Shown here: piece by piece, positions 7,229 through 16,092 of the stretch
How positions within the stretch are numbered: the stretch's first letter is position 1
How the letters are laid out: each line of letters starts with the position of its first letter
From: Actinomycetota bacterium
Lineage (GTDB): Bacteria > Actinomycetota > Thermoleophilia > Solirubrobacterales > 70-9
Assembly (NCBI GenBank): GCA_018268415.1
Contig: JAFDWO010000082.1
Coordinates: 1 to 39,083, forward strand
Reading direction: 5' to 3'
DNA: 39,083 bases
Notes under the pieces: generated by a model
Seen by the model: only the letters and a program-made list of their open reading frames with translations
Database searches by the model: none
What the model was told of the DNA's origin: nothing
Translations under genes and position numbers: made by a program

Positions 7229-8181
7229 TCCTGACGGTGACGCTGAACGCGGCGATCGATCGTACCGTCGCGGTACCGAACTTCCGACTGGGGCGCCGCC
7301 ACCGCGCGGTGGAGAGCCGCACGGTCGCCGGTGGCAAGGGCATCAACGTGGCGCGGGCGCTGAACCGGCTCGGGCGGCCGGTGATCGCCACCGGCTTCGT
7401 CGGCGGGCCCTCGGGCACGCGCGTCCTCGAACAGCTCCACGAAGAGTCGGTGCTCACCGACTTCATCGAGATCGCGGCCGAGACGCGGATCAACATGGCC
7501 GTGATCGACCCGACCTCGGGCGAGCAGACCGAGATCAACGAGCGCGGCCCGGCGGTCTCCGCCGAGGAGACCAAGCGGCTGTTCGACCGGGTCGGTTACC
7601 TGGCCGGCGGGGTCAAGATCTGCGTGTTGGCGGGCTCGCTGCCGCCGGGCGCCGGAGACGACCTCTACGCGCGGCTGGTCGATGACCTGCGCCGGCGCGG
7701 GGTGCCGTGCGTGCTCGACGCCGAGGGTGAGGCGATGCTGGCCGGGACCCGGGCGGGCGCGGCGATGGTGACGCCGAATGAGACCGAGGCCGAGGAGCTG
7801 GTCGGGCAGGAGTTCGCCGACGGGAACGACCTTGCCACCGGGCTCCTGGAGATCGTCCGGCTCGGGGCGGAGCAGGCGGCGATCACCCGTCCGGAGGGGT
7901 GCGTGGCGACGGTCGGCGAGGGCTCGGAGCGGCGCCTCCTCGAGGTCCACACCGAGCCGCTGGAGCCGGTCTCGACGGTCGGTTCGGGCGACGCGTTCGT
8001 CGCCGGATACGTGGCGGCGCGTTACGAGGGCCGCAGCGAGGAGGAGTGCCTCGTCTACGGGGTCGCGTGCGGCGCCGAGTCGACGCAGCACTTCGGCGCC
8101 GGCTTCGTCGACCGCAACCAGGTCGAGCGGCTGCTGGGCGGGGTCTCCGTGCACGACTTGGAGGTCCCGGCCGAAGTGTAG
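7225..8181 (+). CDS. PfkB-family sugar kinase, 1-phosphofructokinase-like
   Basis: A 318-residue ribokinase-superfamily kinase, closest in pattern to 1-phosphofructokinase/tagatose-6-phosphate kinase (FruK/LacC), which phosphorylate sugar phosphates with ATP. Seen: the N-terminal ILTVTLNAAIDRTV strand typical of FruK, the substrate motif VAGGKGINVARALNRLG, VLAGSLPPGAG, and the ATP and anion-hole motif VGSGDAFVAGY with catalytic base Asp256. GTG at 7225 forms a GTGA overlap with dacA; an ATG at 7147 would add 26 residues not typical of the family. No PTS fructose genes are nearby, so the substrate is uncertain. Confidence 0.82.
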   Translation: MILTVTLNAAIDRTVAVPNFRLGRRHRAVESRTVAGGKGINVARALNRLGRPVIATGFVGGPSGTRVLEQLHEESVLTDFIEIAAETRINMAVIDPTSGEQTEINERGPAVSAEETKRLFDRVGYLAGGVKICVLAGSLPPGAGDDLYARLVDDLRRRGVPCVLDAEGEAMLAGTRAGAAMVTPNETEAEELVGQEFADGNDLATGLLEIVRLGAEQAAITRPEGCVATVGEGSERRLLEVHTEPLEPVSTVGSGDAFVAGYVAARYEGRSEEECLVYGVACGAESTQHFGAGFVDRNQVERLLGGVSVHDLEVPAEV

Positions 8182-8184
8182 TCT
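8179..8184 (+). promoter_or_regulatory. Probable -10 box (TAGTCT) for guaB3
   Basis: TAGTCT overlaps the stop of the kinase gene. A small CTGGC/GCCAG stem (8183-8201) and a GGAGG ribosome site (8206-8210) lie between it and the TTG start at 8219. Confidence 0.35.
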
Positions 8185-8218
8185 GGCTAGTTCAACGCCA
8201 GCCCTGGAGGTAGCCACC

Positions 8219-9424
8219 TTGGAAATCGAAATCGGCCGCGGAAAGAAAGGGCGGCGCGCCTACGGATTCGACGACGTAGCGATCGTTCCTTCGCGCCGCA
8301 CGCGGGACCCTGACGACATCGACATCACCTGGACCCTCGGTCCCTACCGTTTCGAGTTGCCCCTCCTCGCCTCCGCCATGGACGGCGTGGTCAGTCCCCA
8401 GACCGCGGCGCTGACGAACAAGCTCGGCGGCCTCGGCGTCCTCAACCTGGAGGGCATCTGGAGCCGGTTCGAGAACGCCGAAGAGAAGCTCGAGGCGATC
8501 TCCGCCGCGCCCAAGCACGAAGCGACGCGGATCATGCAGGAGATCTACACGGCCCCGGTCAAGCCGGAGCTGATCGCCAAGCGGGTCGAGGAAATCAAGG
8601 CGACCGGCGCGGTCGTCTGCGGTTCGCTCACCCCGCAGAAAGTGCGCGAGTACTACGAGGTCGCGATCGAGGCGGGGCTTGACATCCTCGTCGTCCAGGG
8701 CACGGTGATCTCGGCCGAGCACGTCTCGACCACGGTCGAGCCGCTCAACCTGAAGGAGTTCATCGCCGAAGTGCCGGTGCCGACGATCGTCGGCGGCTGT
8801 GCCTCCTATTCCACCGGCCTGCACCTGATGCGGACCGGCGCGGTCGGGGTCCTGGTCGGGGTCGGTCCTGGTGCCGCCTGCACCACCCGCGGCGTACTCG
8901 GGATCGGCGTCCCGCAGGCGACCGCGATCGCCGACGTGGCGGCCGCCCGCGCCCAGCACATGCTGGAGACCGGCGAGTACGTGAACGTGATCGCCGATGG
9001 CGGCATGCGCACCGGCGGCGACGTCTCCAAGGCGATCGCGATGGGCGCCGACGCGGTGATGATCGGCTCGCCGCTCGCCCGCGCCAAGGAGGCGCCGGGT
9101 CGCGGCTTCCACTGGGGGATGGCGACGTTCCATCCCTCGCTGCCGCGCGGCACCCGCGTCTCGACCAAGCAGGACGGGACGATGGAGCAGATCCTGCTCG
9201 GCCCGGCGCAGGAGAACGACGGCACCTTCAACCTGATGGGGGCGTTGAAAACCTCGATGGCCACCTGTGGCTACGAGGACATCCGCAGCTTCCAGCGGGC
9301 CGAGGTGATGGTCGCGCCCGCGCTGATGAGCGAGGGCAAGAAGCTGCAGAACGAGCAGCATGTGGGGATGGGGTCCAACGGGCGGGCCGCCGTCTCCGCG
9401 GGGGTCGCAGTATCGGATGACTAG
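8219..9424 (+). CDS. guaB3: GuaB3-type IMP dehydrogenase-related protein
   Basis: A 401-residue member of the actinobacterial GuaB3 family, an IMP dehydrogenase/GMP reductase relative with no CBS insert. IMPDH oxidises IMP to XMP in GMP synthesis. Seen: the start [37 protein letters not shown], the loop [13 protein letters not shown] with the predicted catalytic Cys221, and [20 protein letters not shown] for phosphate binding. The TTG start is set by GGAGG at 8206-8210, and no ATG or GTG lies in a suitable place. guaA follows, so the pair fits GMP synthesis, but biochemical work on GuaB3 proteins is limited and GMP reductase activity is possible. Confidence 0.88.
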   Translation: MEIEIGRGKKGRRAYGFDDVAIVPSRRTRDPDDIDITWTLGPYRFELPLLASAMDGVVSPQTAALTNKLGGLGVLNLEGIWSRFENAEEKLEAISAAPKHEATRIMQEIYTAPVKPELIAKRVEEIKATGAVVCGSLTPQKVREYYEVAIEAGLDILVVQGTVISAEHVSTTVEPLNLKEFIAEVPVPTIVGGCASYSTGLHLMRTGAVGVLVGVGPGAACTTRGVLGIGVPQATAIADVAAARAQHMLETGEYVNVIADGGMRTGGDVSKAIAMGADAVMIGSPLARAKEAPGRGFHWGMATFHPSLPRGTRVSTKQDGTMEQILLGPAQENDGTFNLMGALKTSMATCGYEDIRSFQRAEVMVAPALMSEGKKLQNEQHVGMGSNGRAAVSAGVAVSDD

Positions 9425-9503
9425 TGGTTCGGACGCGCTCCGGCCGGCGGGTCCTGTCGCGGCAGGTACCCCGTATTCTGCGGTAGCTCAAGCTTCCTCG
9501 GAT

Positions 9504-11072
9504 ATGGGTCCCCCTACCGCGCCACCCGCCGGAGGGGCCACCGAGGAGGTTCTGGTCCTCGACTTCGGGGGCCAGTACTCGCAGCTGATCGCCCGCAGGA
9601 TTCGGGAATGCGGCGTGTTCGCCGAGCTGCTGCCGGCGAACGTCGACGTCGAGAAGATCCGCGCCCGCAACCCGAAAGCGCTGGTGCTCTCCGGCGGACC
9701 CGCCTCGGTCTATGAGCCGGGGGCGCCCGCCTTCCCGACCCAGCTGCTCGAGCTCGACATCCCGATGCTCGGCATCTGTTACGGGATGCAGGCGATGGCG
9801 CTGGAGCTGGGCGGCAAGGTCGAAGGCGCCGAGGCGGGGGAGTTCGGGCGCACCGAGTTGAGCCTGACCGACGGCGGCGGGCGGTTGCTCGGCGGCCTGC
9901 CGGACGAGCAGAGCTGCTGGATGAGCCACCGCGACGTGGTGCGCGAGGCGCCCGCGGGGTTCACCGCGCTGGCCTCCTCGCCGAGCTCTCCGGTGGCGGC
10001 CTACGAGATGCCCGAGCGGGCGCTCTACGGCATCCAGTTCCATCCCGAGGTCGTTCACACGCCCTACGGAACGGAGATCCTCACCCGCTTCCTGCGTGAT
10101 GTCGCCGGTTGCACCGAGCAGTGGAGCGCCGCCTCGGTGATCGAGGAACAGGTGGAGAAGGTCCGCGCCCAGGTCGGCGACGGCCGGGTGATCTGCGGGC
10201 TCTCCGGCGGCGTCGACTCCTCGGTCGCCGCGCTGCTCGTCCACAAGGCGGTGGGGGACCGGCTGACCTGCATCTACGTCGACCACGGGATGATGCGGAT
10301 GAACGAGTCCGAGCAGGTGGTCGCAACCTTCTCCCAGTTCGGCATCCCGCTGATCGCCGTGGACGCCGAAGAGCGCTTCCTCGCCAAGCTCGCGGGTGTC
10401 GACGAGCCGGAGCGTAAGCGCAAGATCATCGGCGAGGAGTTCATCCGTGTCTTCGAGGAGGAGGCGGGCAAGCTCGACGACGTCGGTTACCTGGTGCAGG
10501 GGACGCTCTACTCGGACGTGATCGAGTCGGGCGGCTCCGATCACGCGGCGACGATCAAGTCCCACCACAACGTGGGCGGGCTGCCCGAGGACTTCGACTT
10601 CGAGCTGGTGGAGCCGCTGCGGATGCTCTTCAAGGACGAGGTGCGCGCGGTGGGCGCCGAGCTCGGCCTGCCGGAGCGGATGGTCTGGCGCCAGCCCTTC
10701 CCGGGCCCGGGCCTGGCGATCCGCATCGTCGGCGGCGAGGTCAACCGCGAACGGCTCGACATCCTGCGGGCCGCCGACGCGATCCTCCAGGAGGAGATCC
10801 GCGCGGCCGAGCTGTACCGGCAGCTCTGGCAGTCCTTCTGCGTCCTGCCGGTGGTCCGCTCGGTCGGCGTTCAGGGCGACGGCCGCACCTACGCCTACCC
10901 GATCGTGATCCGCGCCGTCACCTCCGACGACGCGATGACCGCCGACTGGGCCCGCCTGCCCTACGACCTCCTCGAGCGCGTCTCCAGCCGAATCATCAAC
11001 GAGATCCGCGGCGTCAACCGTTGCGCCCTCGACATCTCCTCCAAGCCCCCCGCGACTATCGAGTGGGAGTGA
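9504..11072 (+). CDS. guaA: GMP synthase (glutamine-hydrolysing)
   Basis: Converts XMP, ATP and glutamine to GMP. At 522 residues it has the N-terminal class-I glutaminase ([20 protein letters not shown], nucleophile Cys92 in GICYGMQAM, and HPEV). The ATP-pyrophosphatase domain carries the P-loop SGGVDSS, and the C-terminal dimerisation domain ends [13 protein letters not shown], as is typical. I chose ATG 9504. The upstream in-frame ATG at 9417 overlaps the guaB3 stop, but the 29 codons between them have many A/T third positions, unlike coding DNA here. A -10-like TATTCT at 9474-9479 would also start the RNA after 9417. Confidence 0.93.
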   Translation: MGPPTAPPAGGATEEVLVLDFGGQYSQLIARRIRECGVFAELLPANVDVEKIRARNPKALVLSGGPASVYEPGAPAFPTQLLELDIPMLGICYGMQAMALELGGKVEGAEAGEFGRTELSLTDGGGRLLGGLPDEQSCWMSHRDVVREAPAGFTALASSPSSPVAAYEMPERALYGIQFHPEVVHTPYGTEILTRFLRDVAGCTEQWSAASVIEEQVEKVRAQVGDGRVICGLSGGVDSSVAALLVHKAVGDRLTCIYVDHGMMRMNESEQVVATFSQFGIPLIAVDAEERFLAKLAGVDEPERKRKIIGEEFIRVFEEEAGKLDDVGYLVQGTLYSDVIESGGSDHAATIKSHHNVGGLPEDFDFELVEPLRMLFKDEVRAVGAELGLPERMVWRQPFPGPGLAIRIVGGEVNRERLDILRAADAILQEEIRAAELYRQLWQSFCVLPVVRSVGVQGDGRTYAYPIVIRAVTSDDAMTADWARLPYDLLERVSSRIINEIRGVNRCALDISSKPPATIEWE

Positions 11073-11077
11073 CCGAC

Positions 11078-11120
11078 CTGTGGTGGGTTAGCGGCGTATA
11101 GAGCCGCTAAGTCACCACAG
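11078..11120. terminator. Bidirectional terminator between guaA and lgt
   Basis: CTGTGGTG..TTAGCGGC pairs with GCCGCTAA..CACCACAG: two perfect 8-bp blocks with a 2-base internal mismatch, and a short loop at about 11096-11102. It sits just after guaA and overlaps the last codons of convergent lgt, so it can serve both. Confidence 0.75.
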
Positions 11121-11943
11121 GGTCTGCGGGCGATTGGACCACCGGGGGGTCGTCGGCGCCGGGACGGTCGCGCTGGGTCCAGAGGAACCAGGCGGAGCCG
11201 ATCAAGGTGAGGGCGATCGCGACCCAGAAGTTCAGGCGCTGCCCGAGGATGTAGTGGGCGGGGTCGACCCGGAGGCTCTCCTCGAAGATCCGGAAGGCCG
11301 AGTATCCGGTGACGTAGAGGGCGAAGAGGCCCGGCGGGCGGATCTTGCGGTGGTGGCCGAGCCAGACGAGGAAGGCGGCCAGGGCGAGGTTCCAGATGAT
11401 CTCGTAGAGGAAGGTCGGCTGGAAGGTGGCGTAGTGAAGGTATCCCTCGGGGCGGTGTGCGGGTGAGATCTCGAGGCCCCAGGGAAGCGAGGTGGGGCCG
11501 CCGAAGAGCTCCTGGTTGAAGTAGTTGCCGACCCGGCCGATCGCCTGGGCGACGAGGAGGGCCGGGGCGGTGCAATCCATGAAGGCGGTGACCGAGACGC
11601 CGGCGCGGTGCACGCGCCAGATGCCGACCGCGGCCCCCGCCGCGATCCCACCCCAGATGCCGAGCCCGCCTTCCCAGATCGCGAACGGGCCGTACCAGGT
11701 GTGGGGCATTTCGTTGAAGCTGGTGATGTCGAAGTAGAGGCGGCCGCCGATCAGGCCGGCGGGGAAGGCCCAGATGGCGACCTGGAGCGGGAGTTCGGGG
11801 TCGCCGCCCAGGGCCTTCCAGCGCCGCCGTACGATCAGGACCGCCGCCGTCACCGCGATCGCGTACATCAGCCCGTAAGCGTGGATTTCGAAGGGCCCGA
11901 CGGCGAGGCCGGGCTGCGACGGGCTGGGGATCGAGGCGATCAC
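11107..11943 (-). CDS. lgt: Prolipoprotein diacylglyceryl transferase
   Basis: A 278-residue inner-membrane enzyme that moves diacylglycerol from phosphatidylglycerol to the lipobox Cys of prolipoproteins. Seen: several hydrophobic helices, the N-terminal FEIHAYGLMYAIAV with the conserved HxYG, and the signature GRVGNYFNQELFGGPTSLPW. A later HPTFLYE-like FQPTFLYEIIWNL and a C-terminal FRIFEESLRVD-type motif are also present. The N-terminal stretch IPSPSQPGLAVGPFEIHAYG is usual. It could be co-transcribed with the GTPase gene, which ends 12 bases upstream. Substrates in this window would include the ZnuA and DUF3352-like lipoproteins. Confidence 0.93.
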   Translation of the reverse strand: MIASIPSPSQPGLAVGPFEIHAYGLMYAIAVTAAVLIVRRRWKALGGDPELPLQVAIWAFPAGLIGGRLYFDITSFNEMPHTWYGPFAIWEGGLGIWGGIAAGAAVGIWRVHRAGVSVTAFMDCTAPALLVAQAIGRVGNYFNQELFGGPTSLPWGLEISPAHRPEGYLHYATFQPTFLYEIIWNLALAAFLVWLGHHRKIRPPGLFALYVTGYSAFRIFEESLRVDPAHYILGQRLNFWVAIALTLIGSAWFLWTQRDRPGADDPPVVQSPADPVVT

Positions 11944-11955
11944 GCGGAAGGAAAC

Positions 11956-13200
11956 CTAATGGTCGTGCACCGCCGGCCGCCAGGCGGGCAGCGGATCGGC
12001 CAGGCGTCCCCAGCCGAACGGCCCGGCCTCCATCTCGGCGTCGTCGAGCAGGCAGGCGTCGAGGTCGGCCACGATCCGCTCGCGGTCCATGCCGGAGCCG
12101 ATGAAGGCGAGCTGTTGGCGCCGGTCGCCCCACGGCTCCTGCCACTCCTCCGCCGCCGACTGCTCGAACAGCTCCCGCGCCTCCTCCAGCTCCTCCGGCG
12201 CGAGGCTCGCCCACCAGGTGCCGAGCGGCTGCAGCGTCAAGACCCCGCCCGCCTGTGACCACAGCCCGGCGACGTTGTGGCGGGAGGCGACCCAGAAGAA
12301 GCCCTTGGCGCGGACAACGCCCGGCCAGCCCTCCTGCAGTCGGGCCCAGAGGCGCTCCGGGTGGAAAGGGCGCCGCCGCTCGTAGGCGAAGCTGCCGATC
12401 CCGTACTCCTCGGTCTCCGGGACCTCCTCGCCGCGCATCGTCGCCAGCCAGCCGGGCGCCGCCTCGGCCGCCTCGAGGTCGAAGAGGCCGGTGTCCAGCA
12501 CCATCCCCAGGGATACCTCGCCGTGCGTCGCCCGCACCGTCCGGGCGCGTGGGTTGAGCGAGGAGACCAGCGCGTCGATCCGGGCGAGCTCGGCCGAGGA
12601 GGCGAGGTCGACCTTGTTGATCACGATCACGTCGGCGAACTCGATCTGGTCGATCAGCAGGTCGGCGACCGTGCGATCGTCGTCGGGCCCGAGCGATTCG
12701 CCGCGCGCGGCGACCTCCTCGATCCCGGCCGAGTCGCCGAGGAAGCTGCCTGCGTCGACGACCGTGACCATCGTGTCGAGGCGGGCGAAGTCGCCGAGCG
12801 AGCGCCCGGTCTCGTCGGCGAAGGTGAACGTCTCCGCCACCGGCATCGGCTCCGAGATCCCGGTCGACTCGATCAGCAGGTGGTCGAAGCGCCCGTCGCG
12901 CGCCAGCCGCGAGACCTCGACCAGCAGATCCTCGCGCAGCGTGCAGCAGATGCACCCGTTGGTCATCTCGACCAGCCGCTCCTCGACGTGGTCGATCGCC
13001 GCGTCGCCGGAGCGCACCAGCTCGGCGTCGACGTTGATCTCGCTCATGTCGTTGACGATCACCGCGACCCGCCGTCCCTCGCGGTTGCGCAGCACGTGCT
13101 CGAGCAGCGTGGTCTTGCCGGCGCCGAGGAAGCCGGAGAGGACGGTGACCGGGAGGCGCTCGTCGGTCGGTCGGGTTGCGGGGGAGAGGGTCGGAGCCAT
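11956..13200 (-). CDS. CobW/COG0523-family zinc metallochaperone GTPase
   Basis: A 414-residue G3E-family GTPase. These proteins use GTP hydrolysis to deliver metal to target enzymes, and several are induced on zinc starvation. Seen: Walker [10 protein letters not shown] at about 23-31, the metal-binding CxCC motif NGCICC at 81-86, [15 protein letters not shown], the guanine-specificity motif VINKVD, and a C-terminal CobW_C domain ending [10 protein letters not shown]. The start ATG at 13200 follows AAAGGA (13206-13211). It is divergent from znuA and shares its control region with a strong palindrome at 13216-13234, so zinc control by Zur is likely (inference). The client enzyme is unknown. 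Confidence 0.87.
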   Translation of the reverse strand: MAPTLSPATRPTDERLPVTVLSGFLGAGKTTLLEHVLRNREGRRVAVIVNDMSEINVDAELVRSGDAAIDHVEERLVEMTNGCICCTLREDLLVEVSRLARDGRFDHLLIESTGISEPMPVAETFTFADETGRSLGDFARLDTMVTVVDAGSFLGDSAGIEEVAARGESLGPDDDRTVADLLIDQIEFADVIVINKVDLASSAELARIDALVSSLNPRARTVRATHGEVSLGMVLDTGLFDLEAAEAAPGWLATMRGEEVPETEEYGIGSFAYERRRPFHPERLWARLQEGWPGVVRAKGFFWVASRHNVAGLWSQAGGVLTLQPLGTWWASLAPEELEEARELFEQSAAEEWQEPWGDRRQQLAFIGSGMDRERIVADLDACLLDDAEMEAGPFGWGRLADPLPAWRPAVHDH

Positions 13201-13215
13201 CGGGTCCTTTCAGAA

Positions 13216-13234
13216 AATGAGAACAGGTCTCATT
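13216..13234. promoter_or_regulatory. Probable Zur operator 1
   Basis: AATGAGAACAGGTCTCATT has perfect 7-bp arms (AATGAGA/TCTCATT) around 5 bases. It lies 16 bases upstream of the GTPase start and overlaps its likely transcription start. A Fur-family regulator gene ends the divergent operon. Confidence 0.55.
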
Positions 13235-13263
13235 CATTCCTAGCAGGAGATCGCGACGATGGG

Positions 13264-13282
13264 AAGGAGAACGAGTCTCATT
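13264..13282. promoter_or_regulatory. Probable Zur operator 2
   Basis: AAGGAGAACGAGTCTCATT matches operator 1 at 16 of 19 positions, with a centre-to-centre distance of 48 bases. It lies just upstream of a TAGTCT -10 candidate (13290-13295) for znuA. Confidence 0.5.
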
Positions 13283-13360
13283 ATCCTGTTAGTCTGCCGC
13301 GGTGCGACGGTCGCAGTGGCGCCGGCGCAGTCCAGATCAACAGACACCCGAAGGAGAGCC

Positions 13361-14305
13361 ATGCCGGCATCGCGTCCCCGCCTCATCCCCGTCGTCCTCG
13401 CGTCGATCGCCCTTGTCTCGATCCTCCTCGCAGGCTGCGGCGGGTCGGGGTCGGACGCGACCGCGGGTGGGTCGGGCGGCTCCGGCGGGAAGCTGCGGGT
13501 CGTCGCCGCGGAGGACTTCTGGGGCTCGATCGCCGAACAGCTCGGCGGCGAGAAGGTCGCAGTGACGAACATCATCACCAACCCCGCCGCCGATCCCCAC
13601 GACTACGAACCGACCGCCGAAGACGCGAAAACGATGGCGGGCGCCGAAATGTCGATAGTCAACGGGATCGGCTATGACGAATGGGCCTCCAAGCTGCTCG
13701 CCGCGAGCCCCGCGGAAGGGCGGATCGAACTGACGGTAGGTGATGTGGTCGGGCTCTCGAACGGCGACAACCCCCATCAGTGGTACTCGCCCGAATCGGT
13801 GCACAAGGTGATCGACCAGATCGTCGCCGACTACAAGGAAGCCCTTCCGGGCAACGCCGCCTACTTCGAAGCACGGAAGAAGGCTCTCGAAACCGAAGCC
13901 TTCGCTGAATACGACGAGCTGATCGAAGCCATCAAGGCTGAATACGACGGCACGCCGGTCGGCGCGTCGGAGTCGATCTTCGAACCACTGGCGCCGGCGC
14001 TCGGGCTGAAGCTGATCACCCCGAAGGGCTTCATGGACGGGATCTCCGAGGGCACCGAACCGACCCCGCAGGAGAAATCCGCGGCCGACGAACAGGTAAA
14101 GGACAATCAGATCCAGCTCTGGGTCTACAACAGCCAGAACGCGACCCCTGACGTCAAGCGCCTGAACGAAGAAGTGGAAGCCGCCGGAATCCCGATCGCG
14201 ACCGTCACCGAGACGATGACCCCCGAAGGCGCGAGCTTCGAGGAGTGGATGGTGCGCGAGCTGAAGGGCATCCAGAAGGCGCTGGGCGAAGGACAAGGGA
14301 GCTAA
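13361..14305 (+). CDS. znuA: Zinc/manganese ABC transporter substrate-binding lipoprotein
   Basis: A 314-residue cluster A-I metal-binding lipoprotein that captures a divalent metal outside the membrane. Lipobox LLAGC gives Cys26, followed by a Gly/Ser linker. Metal ligands expected by alignment: His80 (ADPHDYEP), His139 (DNPHQWYSP), and Glu204 (GASESIF) where zinc-type ZnuA has His. The last ligand may be Glu284 (TVTETM). There is no His-rich loop. The His-His-Glu set resembles manganese-type PsaA, so metal choice is open, although the operon context favours zinc. AAGGAG at 13351-13356 sets the ATG. Glu is mostly encoded by GAA. Confidence 0.88.
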   Translation: MPASRPRLIPVVLASIALVSILLAGCGGSGSDATAGGSGGSGGKLRVVAAEDFWGSIAEQLGGEKVAVTNIITNPAADPHDYEPTAEDAKTMAGAEMSIVNGIGYDEWASKLLAASPAEGRIELTVGDVVGLSNGDNPHQWYSPESVHKVIDQIVADYKEALPGNAAYFEARKKALETEAFAEYDELIEAIKAEYDGTPVGASESIFEPLAPALGLKLITPKGFMDGISEGTEPTPQEKSAADEQVKDNQIQLWVYNSQNATPDVKRLNEEVEAAGIPIATVTETMTPEGASFEEWMVRELKGIQKALGEGQGS

Positions 14306-14375
14306 GACGGAGGCGACGCAGAGAGCGAGGGCGGCGGCGGGAGCGCCGGCGCCGGACCGGGCGGAGGCGATCCGG

Positions 14376-15185
14376 CTGACGGGTGCCGCGGTCCGCCGCG
14401 GCGGCCGCACGATCTGGTCGGGTGTCGACCTGCGGATCGGCGAGGGCGAGTTCGTCGCCGTGCTCGGCTCCAACGGCGCGGGGAAGTCGACGCTCCTCGA
14501 CGTCGTCCTCGGGTTGCTGCCGCTGAGCGGCGGCACGGCTACCGTGCTCGGCGGGCACCCCGGCGCCGGGCGGGCGGGGATCGGTTATCTGCCGCAGCGC
14601 CGCACTTTCGACTCCGGGACCCGGATCCGCGGCCGCGAGGTGGTGCGCCTGGGACTCGACGGCAGCCGCTGGGGGCTGCCGCTGCCCGCCGCCCTCAGTT
14701 CGTCGGCCCGTGCCGCCCGCTCCCGCGTCGACGAGATGATCGAGCTGGTCGGCGCCGAGCGTTATGCGTCGCGGCCGATCGGCGAGCTGTCCGGCGGCGA
14801 GCAACAGCGGCTGCTGATCGCCCAGGCGTTGGTGCGAGGGCCGCGGCTCCTGCTTCTCGACGAGCCGCTGGACAGCCTCGATCTCTCCAACCAGGGAGCG
14901 GTCGCCGCGCTGGTGCAACGGATCTGCGAGTGCGAGGGCGTCACCGTGCTGATGGTCGCCCACGACGTCAACCCGATCCTCGCCTACCTCGACCGCGTCG
15001 TCTACTTCGCCGCCGGGGCGGCCGTCGAAGGGACGCCGCGCGAAGTCATCCAGGGGCCGACGCTGAGCCGCCTCTACGGCGCGCCGGTCGAGGTCCTGGA
15101 AGCCTCGGACGGGCGACTGGTCGTGGTCGGCACGCCGGAGCCCCCGGCGCACCACCACGACCGGCACGGGGGAGCTCGGGGCTGA
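14376..15185 (+). CDS. znuC: Metal ABC transporter ATP-binding protein
   Basis: The ATPase of the metal importer. Walker A GSNGAGKST, Q-loop YLPQRRTFD, signature LSGGEQQRL, Walker B LLLLDEPLD and H-loop MVAHD are all present. The tail is His-rich (PAHHHDRHG). The start is a problem: from the in-frame stop at 14262 to GTG 14460 there is no ATG, GTG or TTG. GTG 14460 would remove the first strands (AIRLTGAAVRRGG to GEGEFVAV) that lead into Walker A. CTG 14376 lies 8 bases after GGAGG (14363-14367) and gives 269 residues, so I use it. Another rare start, or a sequence error, is possible. Confidence 0.8.
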   Translation: MTGAAVRRGGRTIWSGVDLRIGEGEFVAVLGSNGAGKSTLLDVVLGLLPLSGGTATVLGGHPGAGRAGIGYLPQRRTFDSGTRIRGREVVRLGLDGSRWGLPLPAALSSSARAARSRVDEMIELVGAERYASRPIGELSGGEQQRLLIAQALVRGPRLLLLDEPLDSLDLSNQGAVAALVQRICECEGVTVLMVAHDVNPILAYLDRVVYFAAGAAVEGTPREVIQGPTLSRLYGAPVEVLEASDGRLVVVGTPEPPAHHHDRHGGARG

Positions 15186-15186
15186 C

Positions 15187-16092
15187 GTGACCTCGCTCGT
15201 CGCCGCGCTGTCGCTGAACCCGGTCACCGACCTGGAACAGATGACCGAATACCCGTTCATGGTGAACGCGCTGTGGGCGGGGACGATCGTCGCCGTGATG
15301 GCCGGCGCGATCGGCTGGTTCATGGTCCTGCGCCGCCAGACCTTCGCCGGCCACACCCTCGCGGTGACCGCCTTCCCCGGTGCCGCCGCGGCGACCTTCG
15401 TCGGCCTGCCGCTGGCGGTCGGTTACTTCGGCGCCTGCGGGCTCGGGGCGCTGCTGCTGGCCGCGGTCGGGCGCGACGGCGGTTCGGACGCGGCCGACGA
15501 GTCGGCGGCGATCGGCACCCTGCAGGCGTTCGGCCTCGGCCTCGGCTATCTCTTCGTGGTCCTTTATGGCGGCCAACTCTCGAGCCTCGAGGCGCTGCTC
15601 TTCGGCAGCTTCCTCGGGATCACCGAAGGGCAGGTCCAGGCACTGCTGTGGATCGCGGCCGCAGCGCTGGCCGTCCTCGTGGTGATCGGGCGTCCGCTGC
15701 TGTTCGCCTCGGTCGACGGTGCCGTCGCCCGGGCCGCCAACGTCCCCACCCGCGCCCTCGGCTTCGGCTTCCTGGTGCTGTTGGCGCTCGCGGTCGCCGC
15801 CACCGCCGAGATCACCGGCGCCCTTCTCGTCTTTGCCCTGCTGGTCACGCCCGCGGCCACCGCACAACGGCTCACCGCTCGGCCGGGCCCGGGGATCGTG
15901 ATCTCGGTCGCCCTCGCGCTCGCCGTCACCTGGGTCGGCCTGACGATCGCCTTCTTCAGTCCCTACCCGGTCGGTTTCTGGGTGACCTCGCTCTCCTTCG
16001 GCGTCTACGTCGCCGTGCGACTCGGGGAGCTGATCGTGCGGCGCGCCGCGGTGGCGGTGCCCGGCGCCCACGCCGACCCGGAGCCGACCTGA
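15187..16092 (+). CDS. znuB: Metal ABC transporter permease 1
   Basis: A 301-residue ABC-3 family permease with about eight hydrophobic helices and the family features AGTIVAVMAGAIGWFMVLRR, TFAGHTLAVTAFPGAAAATF and ALLVFALLVTPAATAQRL. It forms the channel for the metal delivered by ZnuA. The GTG start is one base after the znuC stop, and the stop overlaps the next permease (TGATG). Two different permease genes in tandem suggest a heterodimeric channel rather than the single ZnuB of Escherichia coli. Confidence 0.88.
   Translation: MTSLVAALSLNPVTDLEQMTEYPFMVNALWAGTIVAVMAGAIGWFMVLRRQTFAGHTLAVTAFPGAAAATFVGLPLAVGYFGACGLGALLLAAVGRDGGSDAADESAAIGTLQAFGLGLGYLFVVLYGGQLSSLEALLFGSFLGITEGQVQALLWIAAAALAVLVVIGRPLLFASVDGAVARAANVPTRALGFGFLVLLALAVAATAEITGALLVFALLVTPAATAQRLTARPGPGIVISVALALAVTWVGLTIAFFSPYPVGFWVTSLSFGVYVAVRLGELIVRRAAVAVPGAHADPEPT

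Noticed and set aside
9417..9503. Upstream ATG 9417 as the guaA start
   Set aside because: Its overlap with the guaB3 stop is tempting, but the codons up to 9504 have many A/T third positions, and a -10 box lies within them.
10961..13237. A 758-codon frame opposite guaA and through lgt and the GTPase gene
   Set aside because: It is an Arg/Pro-rich shadow frame created by high GC; the overlapping genes have clear families.
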